This document shows positions 8,476-16,047 of a DNA stretch of 64,000 nucleotides, piece after piece. The notes under the pieces are model-generated. The model saw only the letters and a list, made by a program, of their open reading frames with translations, was not told the DNA's origin and did not search any database. The position numbers and the translations under genes are program-made. Source of the stretch: Nitrospira sp. (GTDB lineage: Bacteria; Nitrospirota; Nitrospiria; Nitrospirales; Nitrospiraceae); contig JADLEJ010000004.1 in NCBI GenBank assembly GCA_020846195.1, positions 62,001 through 126,000 of the forward strand, given 5' to 3'. Each line of letters opens with the position of its first letter. Positions within the stretch are counted from its first letter, which is position 1.

Positions 8476-8931
8476 CTATCGTTTCTCGAACGAACGCTCC
8501 GGACGTTCAGCCGCCGGCACAAAATCCCACCGTTCTTCGGCGTTCTCATCAAAGCTTCCGACGAAAATCACCTCTCTATCGAGATGCTGGAACTCCGAAA
8601 GGGTAATACTGCACTCGCGCGCATCGATCACTCGGGCATCGAATTGCCCCACCACGTAGATCAGCGCCTTCGCGGTCACATAGACATTGCGACGGCTGGT
8701 GTGGCCGGTATTGGGGAACAGGTCTATCGTTTGCGTGCAGCCACCGGCACGCTCAATCGTCATGGTCAGGTTATGCCGGGACAGAAACGGATCCGTGGCA
8801 ACTCGCACCAAGGTCACCCGAAGACCCGTTCCTGGAATGTCCGTAGCCGCCGGCTCCGGCACACCGCTGTTGCACGCGCTCAACGCACCGATTGCCGCGG
8901 CGAGGAGCCCTCGCCGTAGTCGAAACCTCAT
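8476..8931 (-). CDS. Putative lipoprotein of unknown function
   Basis: A 151-residue product with a clear lipoprotein signal: RFRLRRG, a hydrophobic run and the lipobox LSAC at about residues 17-20. The mature portion looks like one compact beta-rich domain with two further cysteines (GGCTQT and ARECSI) that could form a disulfide. I do not recognise the family. Its start overlaps the stop of the GlcG/HbpS-like gene by four bases (ATGA), so the two exported proteins are made together. Confidence 0.7.
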   Translation of the reverse strand: MRFRLRRGLLAAAIGALSACNSGVPEPAATDIPGTGLRVTLVRVATDPFLSRHNLTMTIERAGGCTQTIDLFPNTGHTSRRNVYVTAKALIYVVGQFDARVIDARECSITLSEFQHLDREVIFVGSFDENAEERWDFVPAAERPERSFEKR

Positions 8932-9446
8932 TTGCCAGCCGAAACCTTGGGCGCCGCGCCGATGGCATCGAGCCCCGCTTCCGCGCAGGCATCGTCGAGA
9001 TGGGCGCCGGGAGCCCCTCCCACACCAATGCCGCCAACGACTTCTCCACCGATCTCGATGGGCAATCCACCGCCCAACATCAGAATCTGCTCATTCATAT
9101 CCCGCAGCGCCTGCATCGCCGGCATCCGGCTTATGAGATCGGCTAATTCGCTCGTCGCGCGGCGCAGACTCGCGGCGGTATAGGCTTTTTTCCGGCTGCT
9201 ATCGACCGTATGCGGACCAGCGCCATCGGCCCGGCCCATCGCGCGCAATAACCCCGCGCGATCGACGACCGATACGCTCACGCGATATCCGTCCTTCTTG
9301 CAGGCCTCAATGGCAGCTTGAGTGGCTCGCTGAGCAAGACTCAGCGGCAAGACCGATTCCTTCGGCATCTCCTGGGCGGCAGCCATTGCAGCCCCAAACA
9401 TCAAACTTCCGACAAGAACAACCTGCCGCAGTACCACTGTATTCAT
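8928..9446 (-). CDS. GlcG/HbpS (DUF336) family exported protein
   Basis: A 172-residue protein with a cleavable signal peptide (cut predicted after AMAAAQ) and a complete GlcG/HbpS domain: an amphipathic helix with ATQAAIEACKKDGYRVSV, the VVDRAGLLRAMGRADGA core, the KKAYTAASLRRATSEL helix and the GGGLPIEIGGEVVGGIGVGG motif. In Streptomyces, HbpS is an extracellular haem- and iron-binding partner of a redox-sensing kinase; other members bind small metabolites, so a haem role here is only a suggestion. It is upstream of and overlaps the lipoprotein gene. Confidence 0.87.
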   Translation of the reverse strand: MNTVVLRQVVLVGSLMFGAAMAAAQEMPKESVLPLSLAQRATQAAIEACKKDGYRVSVSVVDRAGLLRAMGRADGAGPHTVDSSRKKAYTAASLRRATSELADLISRMPAMQALRDMNEQILMLGGGLPIEIGGEVVGGIGVGGAPGAHLDDACAEAGLDAIGAAPKVSAGK

Positions 9447-9638
9447 ACGACACCCCTTTGTGTATGAGCCATGCGAGTGCGAAAGAATCGCTACGGAGAG
9501 TAGTAAGGCGGCCGGAGACTGTCAAGTCTCTACCATGCCGCGAAGCGGCCTCGAACGTCTAGCTGGAGACTTCTCATGGATGCGGTTGGGGGAAAATTCT
9601 TCGGCCGACAGGAAGAGACGAGCAGAAAGCGCGCACAG

Positions 9639-9824
9639 CTACATCCAGACAACGCGTTCCTGATTGAGCAGATAGTCGATCACTTCGATGCTCTCACGCA
9701 TCTGGATCTGCGCCTTGTCGGACATCGGGAGGACAGCACCGACAAGCTTTCCCGATTCCATATCCTCCAAAGAAGGAATTCCATCGCCGGATCTGGTGTC
9801 GAAGTCTGGTCGGAAACTGGCCAA
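9639..9824 (-). CDS. Small conserved-looking protein, TTG start
   Basis: A 61-residue acidic, soluble product that begins ASFRPDFDTRSGDGIPSLED after the initiator and ends QERVVWM. The start codon is TTG, but an AGGAGG ribosome site stands six bases upstream, the strongest kind of initiation signal in the window, and composition is protein-like. No domain is recognised. About 190 bases without a gene separate it from the GlcG-like gene and 144 from the beta-helix gene, so it is probably its own transcription unit. Confidence 0.6.
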   Translation of the reverse strand: MASFRPDFDTRSGDGIPSLEDMESGKLVGAVLPMSDKAQIQMRESIEVIDYLLNQERVVWM

Positions 9825-9968
9825 TGGAAACCTCCTGGTACATGCTTATCGGCTCTGCCCCCGGTTTCTTGAGAGACGCGAGATCGGGGGAGCAAAACGG
9901 TAGAGAAAGCATACCACACGGTTTCAATCTGTCAGGGGCACAGACCATCGCGTGAGGTTTCAACGACT

Positions 9969-10991
9969 TTAGCGATTCGAGGAGAGCTTTTGAACGGGAG
10001 GAAGCGCGCCGAGAAACGGAAACTGCCCTCTATTGAGGGCCCCACTATCCGACCGCAGCCGGAAATCGTCATGTTCCGCGTCGACGAAGCGAGGATCGCC
10101 CACCACATCGGATTCTTGCCTCAACTCAGGCGCGGGAGTATTCGGAGATCCCGTCCGCAGATAGTCGCCGTCACTGTTAAACAGCGCATTAAACGAGGTC
10201 GTGACCCGGCTGGACGGGCCGACCAGAAAACCGACCTTATTCAGGCCGACGACGTTTCCGGATGCATCGCTCTGGGATGCGCCGAGAAAGGCCACTCCAC
10301 CGCCGTTCTTCACCAGGGTATTGCCGACCAGCGACGCTTTCGCCTTATCATTCACCACCACAGCCTCGAACAGACTCCGGAGAATGAGGTTCCGCTCTAA
10401 TCGCACCTCGGACTTGCCGGCGACATTCACCCCATGGTCGTTATCGTGAATCACATTGCCGACTAACAGCGCCTGCGAGTCGGAAAACTGCACTCCCGTC
10501 GTCTCGCTGCCGCCGATCACACAGTCCTCAATGCGCACATCCTGCACCTGTTGCCCAAAGAGCATCCCCTTCACATGAAGATTGCGCAACGTGATGCCCT
10601 TGCCGTTAAAAATCCCGAGCGCATGCCCGCCATGCTCATTGATCGTCAGACCGCTGATCTCAATATTCGTCGCCCCATACGGCCACTTGCCCACATGCAA
10701 GACGCCCACAAGGTCTTCACGACCCAACATCGTGACCTTGTCCACTCCGGCCCCGACCAACTTGATCTGGTCCTTGCTGTGAATCGTAAGATCCTGGGGA
10801 TAGGCCCCGGGCTTCAAAAAGACGGTGTCGCCTTTCTTCGCCGCATCCACAGCCTCTTGAATCGACGTAAAATCGCCAGTGCCGTCGAGCGCGACCGTAA
10901 TGGTCCGAGGCGCCGCCACGCGAGGCTCCTCCGCCCACGACATTCCGCTCAACCCTGCCAGACACGCCATCACGAACAGCCAATTCCGCAT
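9969..10991 (-). CDS. Exported right-handed parallel beta-helix protein (NosD/pectinesterase-like)
   Basis: A 340-residue protein with a signal peptide ending near MSWAEE. The mature part opens with TITVALDGTGDFTSIQEAVDAAKKGDTVFLKPG, the hallmark of pectinesterase-like and DUF1565 beta-helices, followed by many short repeats of the form I-x-G/N-x-x-I-x-x-N (for example GVQFSDSQALLVGNVIHDN). Catalytic residues of pectin methylesterase are not evident, so it may be a non-enzymatic or surface-binding beta-helix. The coil number suggests 8-10 turns. It is divergent from coaE. Confidence 0.83.
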   Translation of the reverse strand: MRNWLFVMACLAGLSGMSWAEEPRVAAPRTITVALDGTGDFTSIQEAVDAAKKGDTVFLKPGAYPQDLTIHSKDQIKLVGAGVDKVTMLGREDLVGVLHVGKWPYGATNIEISGLTINEHGGHALGIFNGKGITLRNLHVKGMLFGQQVQDVRIEDCVIGGSETTGVQFSDSQALLVGNVIHDNDHGVNVAGKSEVRLERNLILRSLFEAVVVNDKAKASLVGNTLVKNGGGVAFLGASQSDASGNVVGLNKVGFLVGPSSRVTTSFNALFNSDGDYLRTGSPNTPAPELRQESDVVGDPRFVDAEHDDFRLRSDSGALNRGQFPFLGALPPVQKLSSNR

Positions 10992-11081
10992 GCGCTAGGT
11001 ATTACAGGCGGGGACAGCGGCCTGTCAACCGGCGTTCCGGCTTGTTGAGAGGCTCACACCCCCGTGATAAGCTCCGCCGCC

Positions 11082-11684
11082 ATGATCCTAGTCGGGCTCA
11101 CGGGCGGCATCGCCACCGGCAAAAGCACCGTTGCCGGCATGTTCACGCGCTGCGGCGCCACGGTGATCGACGCCGATGCGCTGGCGCGAACGGTCGTCGA
11201 ACCAGGCAAACCCGCCTGGCGGGAAATCGTGAACGTATTCGGCAAAACCGTCCTCCACTCAGACCGCACCCTCAACCGGCAAGCCCTCGGCAAGAAAGTC
11301 TTTGGGCATCCCGCCAAGCTGCGCCGATTGGAAACAATCATTCACCCGCGTGTGGCGCGCGAGCAAATCAGGCTGACCAAACAAGCAGCTAGAAAAGACC
11401 CGCGGGCTATCGTGATCTACGATGTGCCCCTGCTCTTCGAAGCCGGCATCGATACCCGCGTGGACACCATCCTCGTCGTCACCGCCAATCGGGAAACCCA
11501 AATATCCCGGCTGCGGAAGCGCAATGGCCTCACCAGGGCTGACGCCCTTCGGCGAATTAGAAGCCAGATGCCGCTGGCCAAGAAACGAACACATGCCGAT
11601 TACGTCCTTGATGGCACCCTCCCACTTCCGCAACTCCGAACACAGGTCCGGTCGCTCTACCGTTCACTGCGTGCATTGGCCTGA
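11082..11684 (+). CDS. coaE: Dephospho-CoA kinase
   Basis: A 200-residue enzyme that phosphorylates the 3-prime hydroxyl of dephospho-CoA in the last step of coenzyme A synthesis. The P-loop GGIATGKST lies at residues 8-16, then the DADALAR substrate motif, the ETIIHPRV helix and the DVPLLFEAG motif. Length is normal. A GTG at 11064 is in frame, but the ATG at 11082 gives the usual family N-terminus. It is followed 49 bases later by trxB on the same strand. Confidence 0.95.
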   Translation: MILVGLTGGIATGKSTVAGMFTRCGATVIDADALARTVVEPGKPAWREIVNVFGKTVLHSDRTLNRQALGKKVFGHPAKLRRLETIIHPRVAREQIRLTKQAARKDPRAIVIYDVPLLFEAGIDTRVDTILVVTANRETQISRLRKRNGLTRADALRRIRSQMPLAKKRTHADYVLDGTLPLPQLRTQVRSLYRSLRALA

Positions 11685-11733
11685 CAGCCATCGCCCCATG
11701 CATTCTCTTTTCCTCCTGTGTTAGATTCCTGCC

Positions 11734-12660
11734 ATGCACAACGTGGTCATCATTGGCTCAGGACCGGCCGGATTAACCGCCGCCATCTATGCCGCGCGCG
11801 CGAATCTGTCGCCCCTCCTCATCGAAGGCTGGCAATCCGGCGGCCAACTCACAACGACGACCGACGTGGAGAATTACCCGGGCTTTGCCAACGGCATTAT
11901 GGGCCCTGAGTTGATGAAAAATATGCGGGCGCAAGCGGAACGCTTCGGCACCGAATTCCTCATTGGCGACGTCACCTCGGTCGCTTTAGAGACGCGCCCC
12001 TTTGCCATCGCCATCGACGGCGAACGGACCGTTCACGCCAAAACTCTCATCATCGCCACCGGCGCCTCGGCGATTCCCATCGGCCTCAAGAATGAAGCCC
12101 GCCTCACCGGCCACGGCGTCTCCACCTGCGCAACCTGCGATGGCTTCTTCTTCAAGGGGAAGGAACTGCTCGTCGTCGGCGGCGGAGACAGTGCCATCGA
12201 AGAGGCCATCTTCCTGACGAAATTTGCCACGCGAGTCTCGGTCGTCCACCGGCGGGACAAACTGCGGGCGTCGAAGATCGTGCAAGACCGGGCCATGCAT
12301 AATGAAAAAATCGCCTTCATCTGGAATTCGGTCGTCGAGGATATTCTCGGAACGGATGTCGTCACCGGCGCACGGCTCAAGAACGTGGTGACCGGGAAAC
12401 TCACCGACCTGCCCTGCGCGGGGATCTTTATCGCCATCGGCCATCGGCCCAACACCGCGCTCTTTGCGGGACGGCTCGAAATGGACGAAGCCGGCTATAT
12501 CCAGACACGTGATGGAGCCGCCACGAACATCCCCGGCGTCTTCGCCGCCGGCGACGTGCAAGACTCGACCTATCGCCAAGCGATCACCGCCGCCGGGTCC
12601 GGCTGCATGGCCGCCATCGACGCCGAGCGCTTTCTAGAAACAACCGGCCATAACCTCTGA
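11734..12660 (+). CDS. trxB: Thioredoxin reductase
   Basis: A 308-residue NADPH-dependent flavoenzyme that reduces thioredoxin in the cytoplasm. The FAD-binding GSGPAG is at residues 9-14, the redox-active CATC at 132-135, the NADPH-binding GGGDSA at 149-154 and the C-terminal FAAGDVQDSTYRQAITAAGSG block is intact. HRRDKLRAS matches the NADPH 2-prime-phosphate binding loop. Length and order are those of the low-molecular-weight bacterial enzyme. A dispersed repeat begins ten bases after the stop. Confidence 0.96.
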   Translation: MHNVVIIGSGPAGLTAAIYAARANLSPLLIEGWQSGGQLTTTTDVENYPGFANGIMGPELMKNMRAQAERFGTEFLIGDVTSVALETRPFAIAIDGERTVHAKTLIIATGASAIPIGLKNEARLTGHGVSTCATCDGFFFKGKELLVVGGGDSAIEEAIFLTKFATRVSVVHRRDKLRASKIVQDRAMHNEKIAFIWNSVVEDILGTDVVTGARLKNVVTGKLTDLPCAGIFIAIGHRPNTALFAGRLEMDEAGYIQTRDGAATNIPGVFAAGDVQDSTYRQAITAAGSGCMAAIDAERFLETTGHNL

Positions 12661-12670
12661 ACTCCTTGGG

Positions 12671-12790
12671 GATGCTCAAAACAGTCGTCCAACAAGGCCG
12701 AAGGCGAGACAAACACCGGAGGCGTACCCTCTGGGGTACGTTGAGGATTTTGGCGAGCCGAGAACGAAGTTGGCCGCTGTTTTCAGCATC
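12671..12790 (+). repeat. Dispersed ~120-bp imperfect-palindrome repeat, copy A
   Basis: Sits between trxB and thiI. The ends are inverted: GATGCTCAAAACAG at the left and the complement of GATGCTGAAAACAG at the right. A second stem (CCAAC with GTTGG) and a central hairpin GTACCC-TCTG-GGGTAC lie inside, followed by the family signature TACGTTGAGGAT and a CGAGCCGAGAACGAAG right-arm block. It ends 11 bases before the thiI ATG. Copies B, C and D lie at 50155, 53653 and 54616. Confidence 0.85.
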
Positions 12791-12801
12791 CCACTAACAC
12801 C

Positions 12802-14004
12802 ATGCGCTGCGCCATCGTCCACTACCATGAACTAGCCCTCAAAGGCCGCAATCGCGACTACTTTGAAGACCGCCTGGTGCGCAACATCCAGTTAGCGCTG
12901 AGCGATCTTGGGGTCCGGCAGGTTGAAAATCTTCGCAGCCGCATCCGGGTCATCCTTCCGTCGGAAGTCGACAGCCAAGCCATTCGCCAGCGACTGTCCC
13001 GCGTCTGCGGCATTGCAAATTTTTCACTGGCCAACTCTGTGCCGCTCGATCTGGCCAGCCCCAACCTTGCCCCGCTCAGCGCCGCGATCATCGAAGAACT
13101 TCGAACGAAATCCTATTCCACTTTCCGCGTGACGGCGAAGCGCGCCGATAAGCGCCTGCCGCTGACCTCGATGGATGCGGAACGCCTGGTCGGCGCCGCG
13201 ATTCACGAACAGACGGGCAAAGCCGTCAGCCTCAGAGATCCCGACCTCACCGTTTATCTTGAAATGCTGTCCCGCGACGTTTATTTCTCCGTCGAAAAAA
13301 TTCCAGGCCCCGGCGGCATGCCGGTGGGAGTCAGCGGCAAAGTCGCCTGCCTCATCTCCGGCGGGATCGATTCGCCGGTCGCGTCCTATCGCATGATTAA
13401 ACGCGGCTGCCGCGCCCTCTTCGTCCACTTCTCCGGCCGGCCGCTCGTCAGCCGCGACTCGGAGGATAAGGTCCGCGACCTGGTGCAGACCCTCACCGCT
13501 TCGCTGCACCGCGCCCGTCTGTACGTGATTCCATTCGGAGAAATTCAGCGCGAGATCGTGCTGAATACCCCCGCGCCGTTTCGAGTGGTGCTCTACCGCC
13601 GCATGATGCTCCGGATCGCGGAAGCGCTCGCAAGACGGGAAGACTGTTGGGGGCTGGTGACCGGCGACAGCTTGGGTCAGGTGGCGTCGCAGACGCCGGA
13701 GAATCTGTCCGTTGTCGAAGAGGCCGCGTCGCTCCCAATCCTACGGCCGCTCATTGGAATGGATAAACTGGAAATCACCGACGAAGCCAAGCGCATCGGC
13801 ACCTATGAGACATCGATCGAGCCGGATCAGGATTGCTGCAAACTCTTCACGCCGCCCCACCCCAGCACGAAGACGCGCCTGGAAGAACTTCTGCACGTCG
13901 AACGCGCGCTGGATATCCCCCGCCTGGTGCAACAGGGCCTCGAGAAAGCCGAATTGTCGGAATTCATCTTCCCTGGGCAACCCGCGCCAAGGCCTTTTCC
14001 TTAA
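12802..14004 (+). CDS. thiI: tRNA 4-thiouridine synthase / thiamine sulfur-transfer protein ThiI
   Basis: A 400-residue protein with an N-terminal ferredoxin-like domain and THUMP domain (about 60-165) and a PP-loop adenylating domain with SGGIDSP at 186-192. It adenylates U8 of tRNA and receives sulfur to make 4-thiouridine, and in some bacteria feeds sulfur to thiazole synthesis. The cysteine pair at 345-346 fits the catalytic Cys344 region of E. coli, but there is no C-terminal rhodanese domain, so it is the short, Bacillus-like form that needs another sulfur donor. No Shine-Dalgarno sequence is seen: repeat copy A ends 11 bases before the ATG. The 3-prime end overlaps the convergent gene by 41 bases. 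Confidence 0.93.
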   Translation: MRCAIVHYHELALKGRNRDYFEDRLVRNIQLALSDLGVRQVENLRSRIRVILPSEVDSQAIRQRLSRVCGIANFSLANSVPLDLASPNLAPLSAAIIEELRTKSYSTFRVTAKRADKRLPLTSMDAERLVGAAIHEQTGKAVSLRDPDLTVYLEMLSRDVYFSVEKIPGPGGMPVGVSGKVACLISGGIDSPVASYRMIKRGCRALFVHFSGRPLVSRDSEDKVRDLVQTLTASLHRARLYVIPFGEIQREIVLNTPAPFRVVLYRRMMLRIAEALARREDCWGLVTGDSLGQVASQTPENLSVVEEAASLPILRPLIGMDKLEITDEAKRIGTYETSIEPDQDCCKLFTPPHPSTKTRLEELLHVERALDIPRLVQQGLEKAELSEFIFPGQPAPRPFP

Positions 14005-14521
14005 CGATCCGAAAGTGCGCTTCTAATTCTTGCCGCATGGCCACGGCCACCACCCAATCCGGCACCACCGTATCGACCTCCACCAATAACTCAAACTCCG
14101 CGGTCGTCTGCCGGCCTCCTTCTGCGGAAATCAAGGTCCAGACACGGCGGTACTGTTTGAAATCCCCGCCTCTCAGCTCCGTGAGCAACCCGCCTCCCGG
14201 AAGCGTGCGAGACTCGCAGATCAACCGCCGCTCACTGGGCAATAACGCATGGTCGATGCGGATATCCGTATAGACCGCGCCATTCTGTTCCCGTAGCTCG
14301 GCAATCCGCATGCGCACGTCCACCAATTCCGGCCAATGGGCATAGTCCGTCAGCAGCTGTTGAATAATCCTCGGCTCGACGGGAAAGCGCAGCGTCGCCG
14401 TGGCCTTCACCCCGCCGGCTGGCTGCGTCTTCACATCAAGCGAGCCGGAATCACCGGCCCAGCACCAGATCGGGCTCACCACACCTATCACGGCAATCCA
14501 TGCGGCCAGTCGTGTGAACAT
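13964..14521 (-). CDS. Exported SRPBCC/START-like protein
   Basis: A 185-residue product with a signal peptide (MFTRLAAWIAVIGVVSPIWC..., cleavage near WCWA) and one SRPBCC-type helix-grip domain: FPVEPRIIQQLLTDYAHWPEL, a strand pair with VYTDIRIDHALLPSERRLICES and a long C-terminal helix (AMRQELEAHFRIVKEKALARV). Such domains bind hydrophobic ligands; a periplasmic coenzyme-Q-binding or lipid-binding role is possible but not shown. The ATG at 14521 gives the best signal peptide. Its last 13 codons overlap the end of thiI on the other strand. Confidence 0.75.
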   Translation of the reverse strand: MFTRLAAWIAVIGVVSPIWCWAGDSGSLDVKTQPAGGVKATATLRFPVEPRIIQQLLTDYAHWPELVDVRMRIAELREQNGAVYTDIRIDHALLPSERRLICESRTLPGGGLLTELRGGDFKQYRRVWTLISAEGGRQTTAEFELLVEVDTVVPDWVVAVAMRQELEAHFRIVKEKALARVAQGR

Positions 14522-14605
14522 GGCGCAATTATACCGGCCGGTCCCATCGCCCGCGAGCAAGAATCGCAATTGGCCGGAGCAAATCACTCTGTGCTAGGAT
14601 GCGCC

Positions 14606-14980
14606 ATGCAACAGGCCTTCTCACTCTTAGTGCTCTTGCTGGCGATGGCCGGAGGCCAATTCTTTTGGGCCGGATCGGCCTCCGCTGAAGTGGTCCAGGA
14701 ATCGACCGCCACCACCGAGCAGTCTTGCAGCTTCGGCATGGACAAAGGTGAGCCGTCCCATAGTTGCGCGGTGCCGTTTCCTTCCGGATGCCGCGTCGCC
14801 CAGGCGCCCGGCTCGTCGAAACCCTGGGCGACAATCTCGACCGGCGGCCGGCTGCTCTGCCGGTTCGACGACAAGCAAACGGACTGGAAGACCAAGATCA
14901 CCGGAGCCTGCAATCGCTGCCAATCCGGCCATTGCTCCGCCCAATTCAGCGTCCGCTACGATTGTTCGCCTCAACAGTAA
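14606..14980 (+). CDS. Small exported cysteine-rich protein
   Basis: A 124-residue product with a signal peptide ending near SASAEV and eight cysteines in the mature region, including ACNRCQSGHC close to the C-terminus. An even number of cysteines in an exported protein suggests four disulfides, though the CxxC...C cluster could bind a metal. No family is recognised. The stop is four bases before queG, so the two are co-transcribed although their products act in different compartments. Confidence 0.65.
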   Translation: MQQAFSLLVLLLAMAGGQFFWAGSASAEVVQESTATTEQSCSFGMDKGEPSHSCAVPFPSGCRVAQAPGSSKPWATISTGGRLLCRFDDKQTDWKTKITGACNRCQSGHCSAQFSVRYDCSPQQ

Positions 14981-14984
14981 CGCT

Positions 14985-15929
14985 ATGGCCCTCACCGGGG
15001 CGATCAAACAAGCCGCACTCGCCCTTGGATTCGACGCCGTCGGAATCGTCCGTGTCGATCGCGCCTCCGCTCCACAATCGACGCTCGCCGCGCGGCTGAC
15101 TCAATGGCTCGCACGCGGCTATCACGCGACCATGACTTGGATGGAACGAACGCCGGACAAGCGGGCCGACCCGCGCATCGTGCTGCCGGGCTGCCGCTCG
15201 ATCATCTGCGTGGGCATGAATTACCTGACCGACGAACGCGCCGATGAACGGCCAGGCCATGGCCGCATTGCCCGCTATGCTTGGGGCCGGGACTACCACG
15301 AAGTCCTCATCGAAAAACTCAAACTGCTTGAACAGACCATCGCCGCGCTGGCCCCCCAAGCGATCACCAGATCCTACGTCGATACCGGACCCATCATGGA
15401 AAAAGCCTGGGCCGAACAGGCCGGCCTAGGCTGGATCGGCAAACATTCCAATCTCGTGTCATCCGAACACGGCTCCTGGCTGTTGTTGGGTGAGATACTC
15501 ACCACGTTGGAATTGGACGCCGACGAACCGGCGACCGACCTCTGCGGAAGCTGCACCCTCTGCATTCAGGCCTGCCCCACGCAGGCGATCACTGAACCCT
15601 ACGTCGTGGACGCCAATCGCTGCCTCTCCTATCTGACGATCGAACATCGCGGAAACGCCGACACAATTCCAACCGACCTGCAACGCCAATTCGGCAATCA
15701 TATTTTCGGCTGCGACGATTGCCTCGATGTCTGTCCCTTCAATTTGCAAGCGGACTTCACCCGCGAACCGGCCTTCACCCCGTCGCCACTCACGCTGGCT
15801 CCCTCTCTGGAAAGGCTGGCTGAGATGAATGAGGCGGCCTTTTGCGCATCCTTTCAACAGAGCCCCATCCGCCGCGCCAAACTAGCGGGACTCCAGCGGA
15901 ATGCCGCTATCGCTCGCGCGAACTCCTAA
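14985..15929 (+). CDS. queG: Epoxyqueuosine reductase
   Basis: A 314-residue cobalamin- and iron-sulfur-dependent enzyme that performs the final reduction of epoxyqueuosine to queuosine in tRNA. Two [4Fe-4S] motifs are intact: CGSCTLCIQACPTQAI and CDDCLDVCPFN. The N-terminal domain contains the YAWGRDYH and SYVDTGP motifs that surround the cobalamin. Slightly shorter than E. coli QueG, lacking its C-terminal HEAT-like extension, as in many non-proteobacterial forms. Start at 14985, four bases after the upstream stop. No other queuosine gene is in the window. Confidence 0.93.
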   Translation: MALTGAIKQAALALGFDAVGIVRVDRASAPQSTLAARLTQWLARGYHATMTWMERTPDKRADPRIVLPGCRSIICVGMNYLTDERADERPGHGRIARYAWGRDYHEVLIEKLKLLEQTIAALAPQAITRSYVDTGPIMEKAWAEQAGLGWIGKHSNLVSSEHGSWLLLGEILTTLELDADEPATDLCGSCTLCIQACPTQAITEPYVVDANRCLSYLTIEHRGNADTIPTDLQRQFGNHIFGCDDCLDVCPFNLQADFTREPAFTPSPLTLAPSLERLAEMNEAAFCASFQQSPIRRAKLAGLQRNAAIARANS

Positions 15930-16047
15930 CCCAGCGGTGCCCGCCCACCCACGCGGAGGCGCCCTCTTTAATTCCGCCAGCCGCAGGAGTAGGCTATAGT
16001 CAGTCGACCGGTGGTTCGCCAGGAGTTCTACACGAGGAGCCCTCCGA

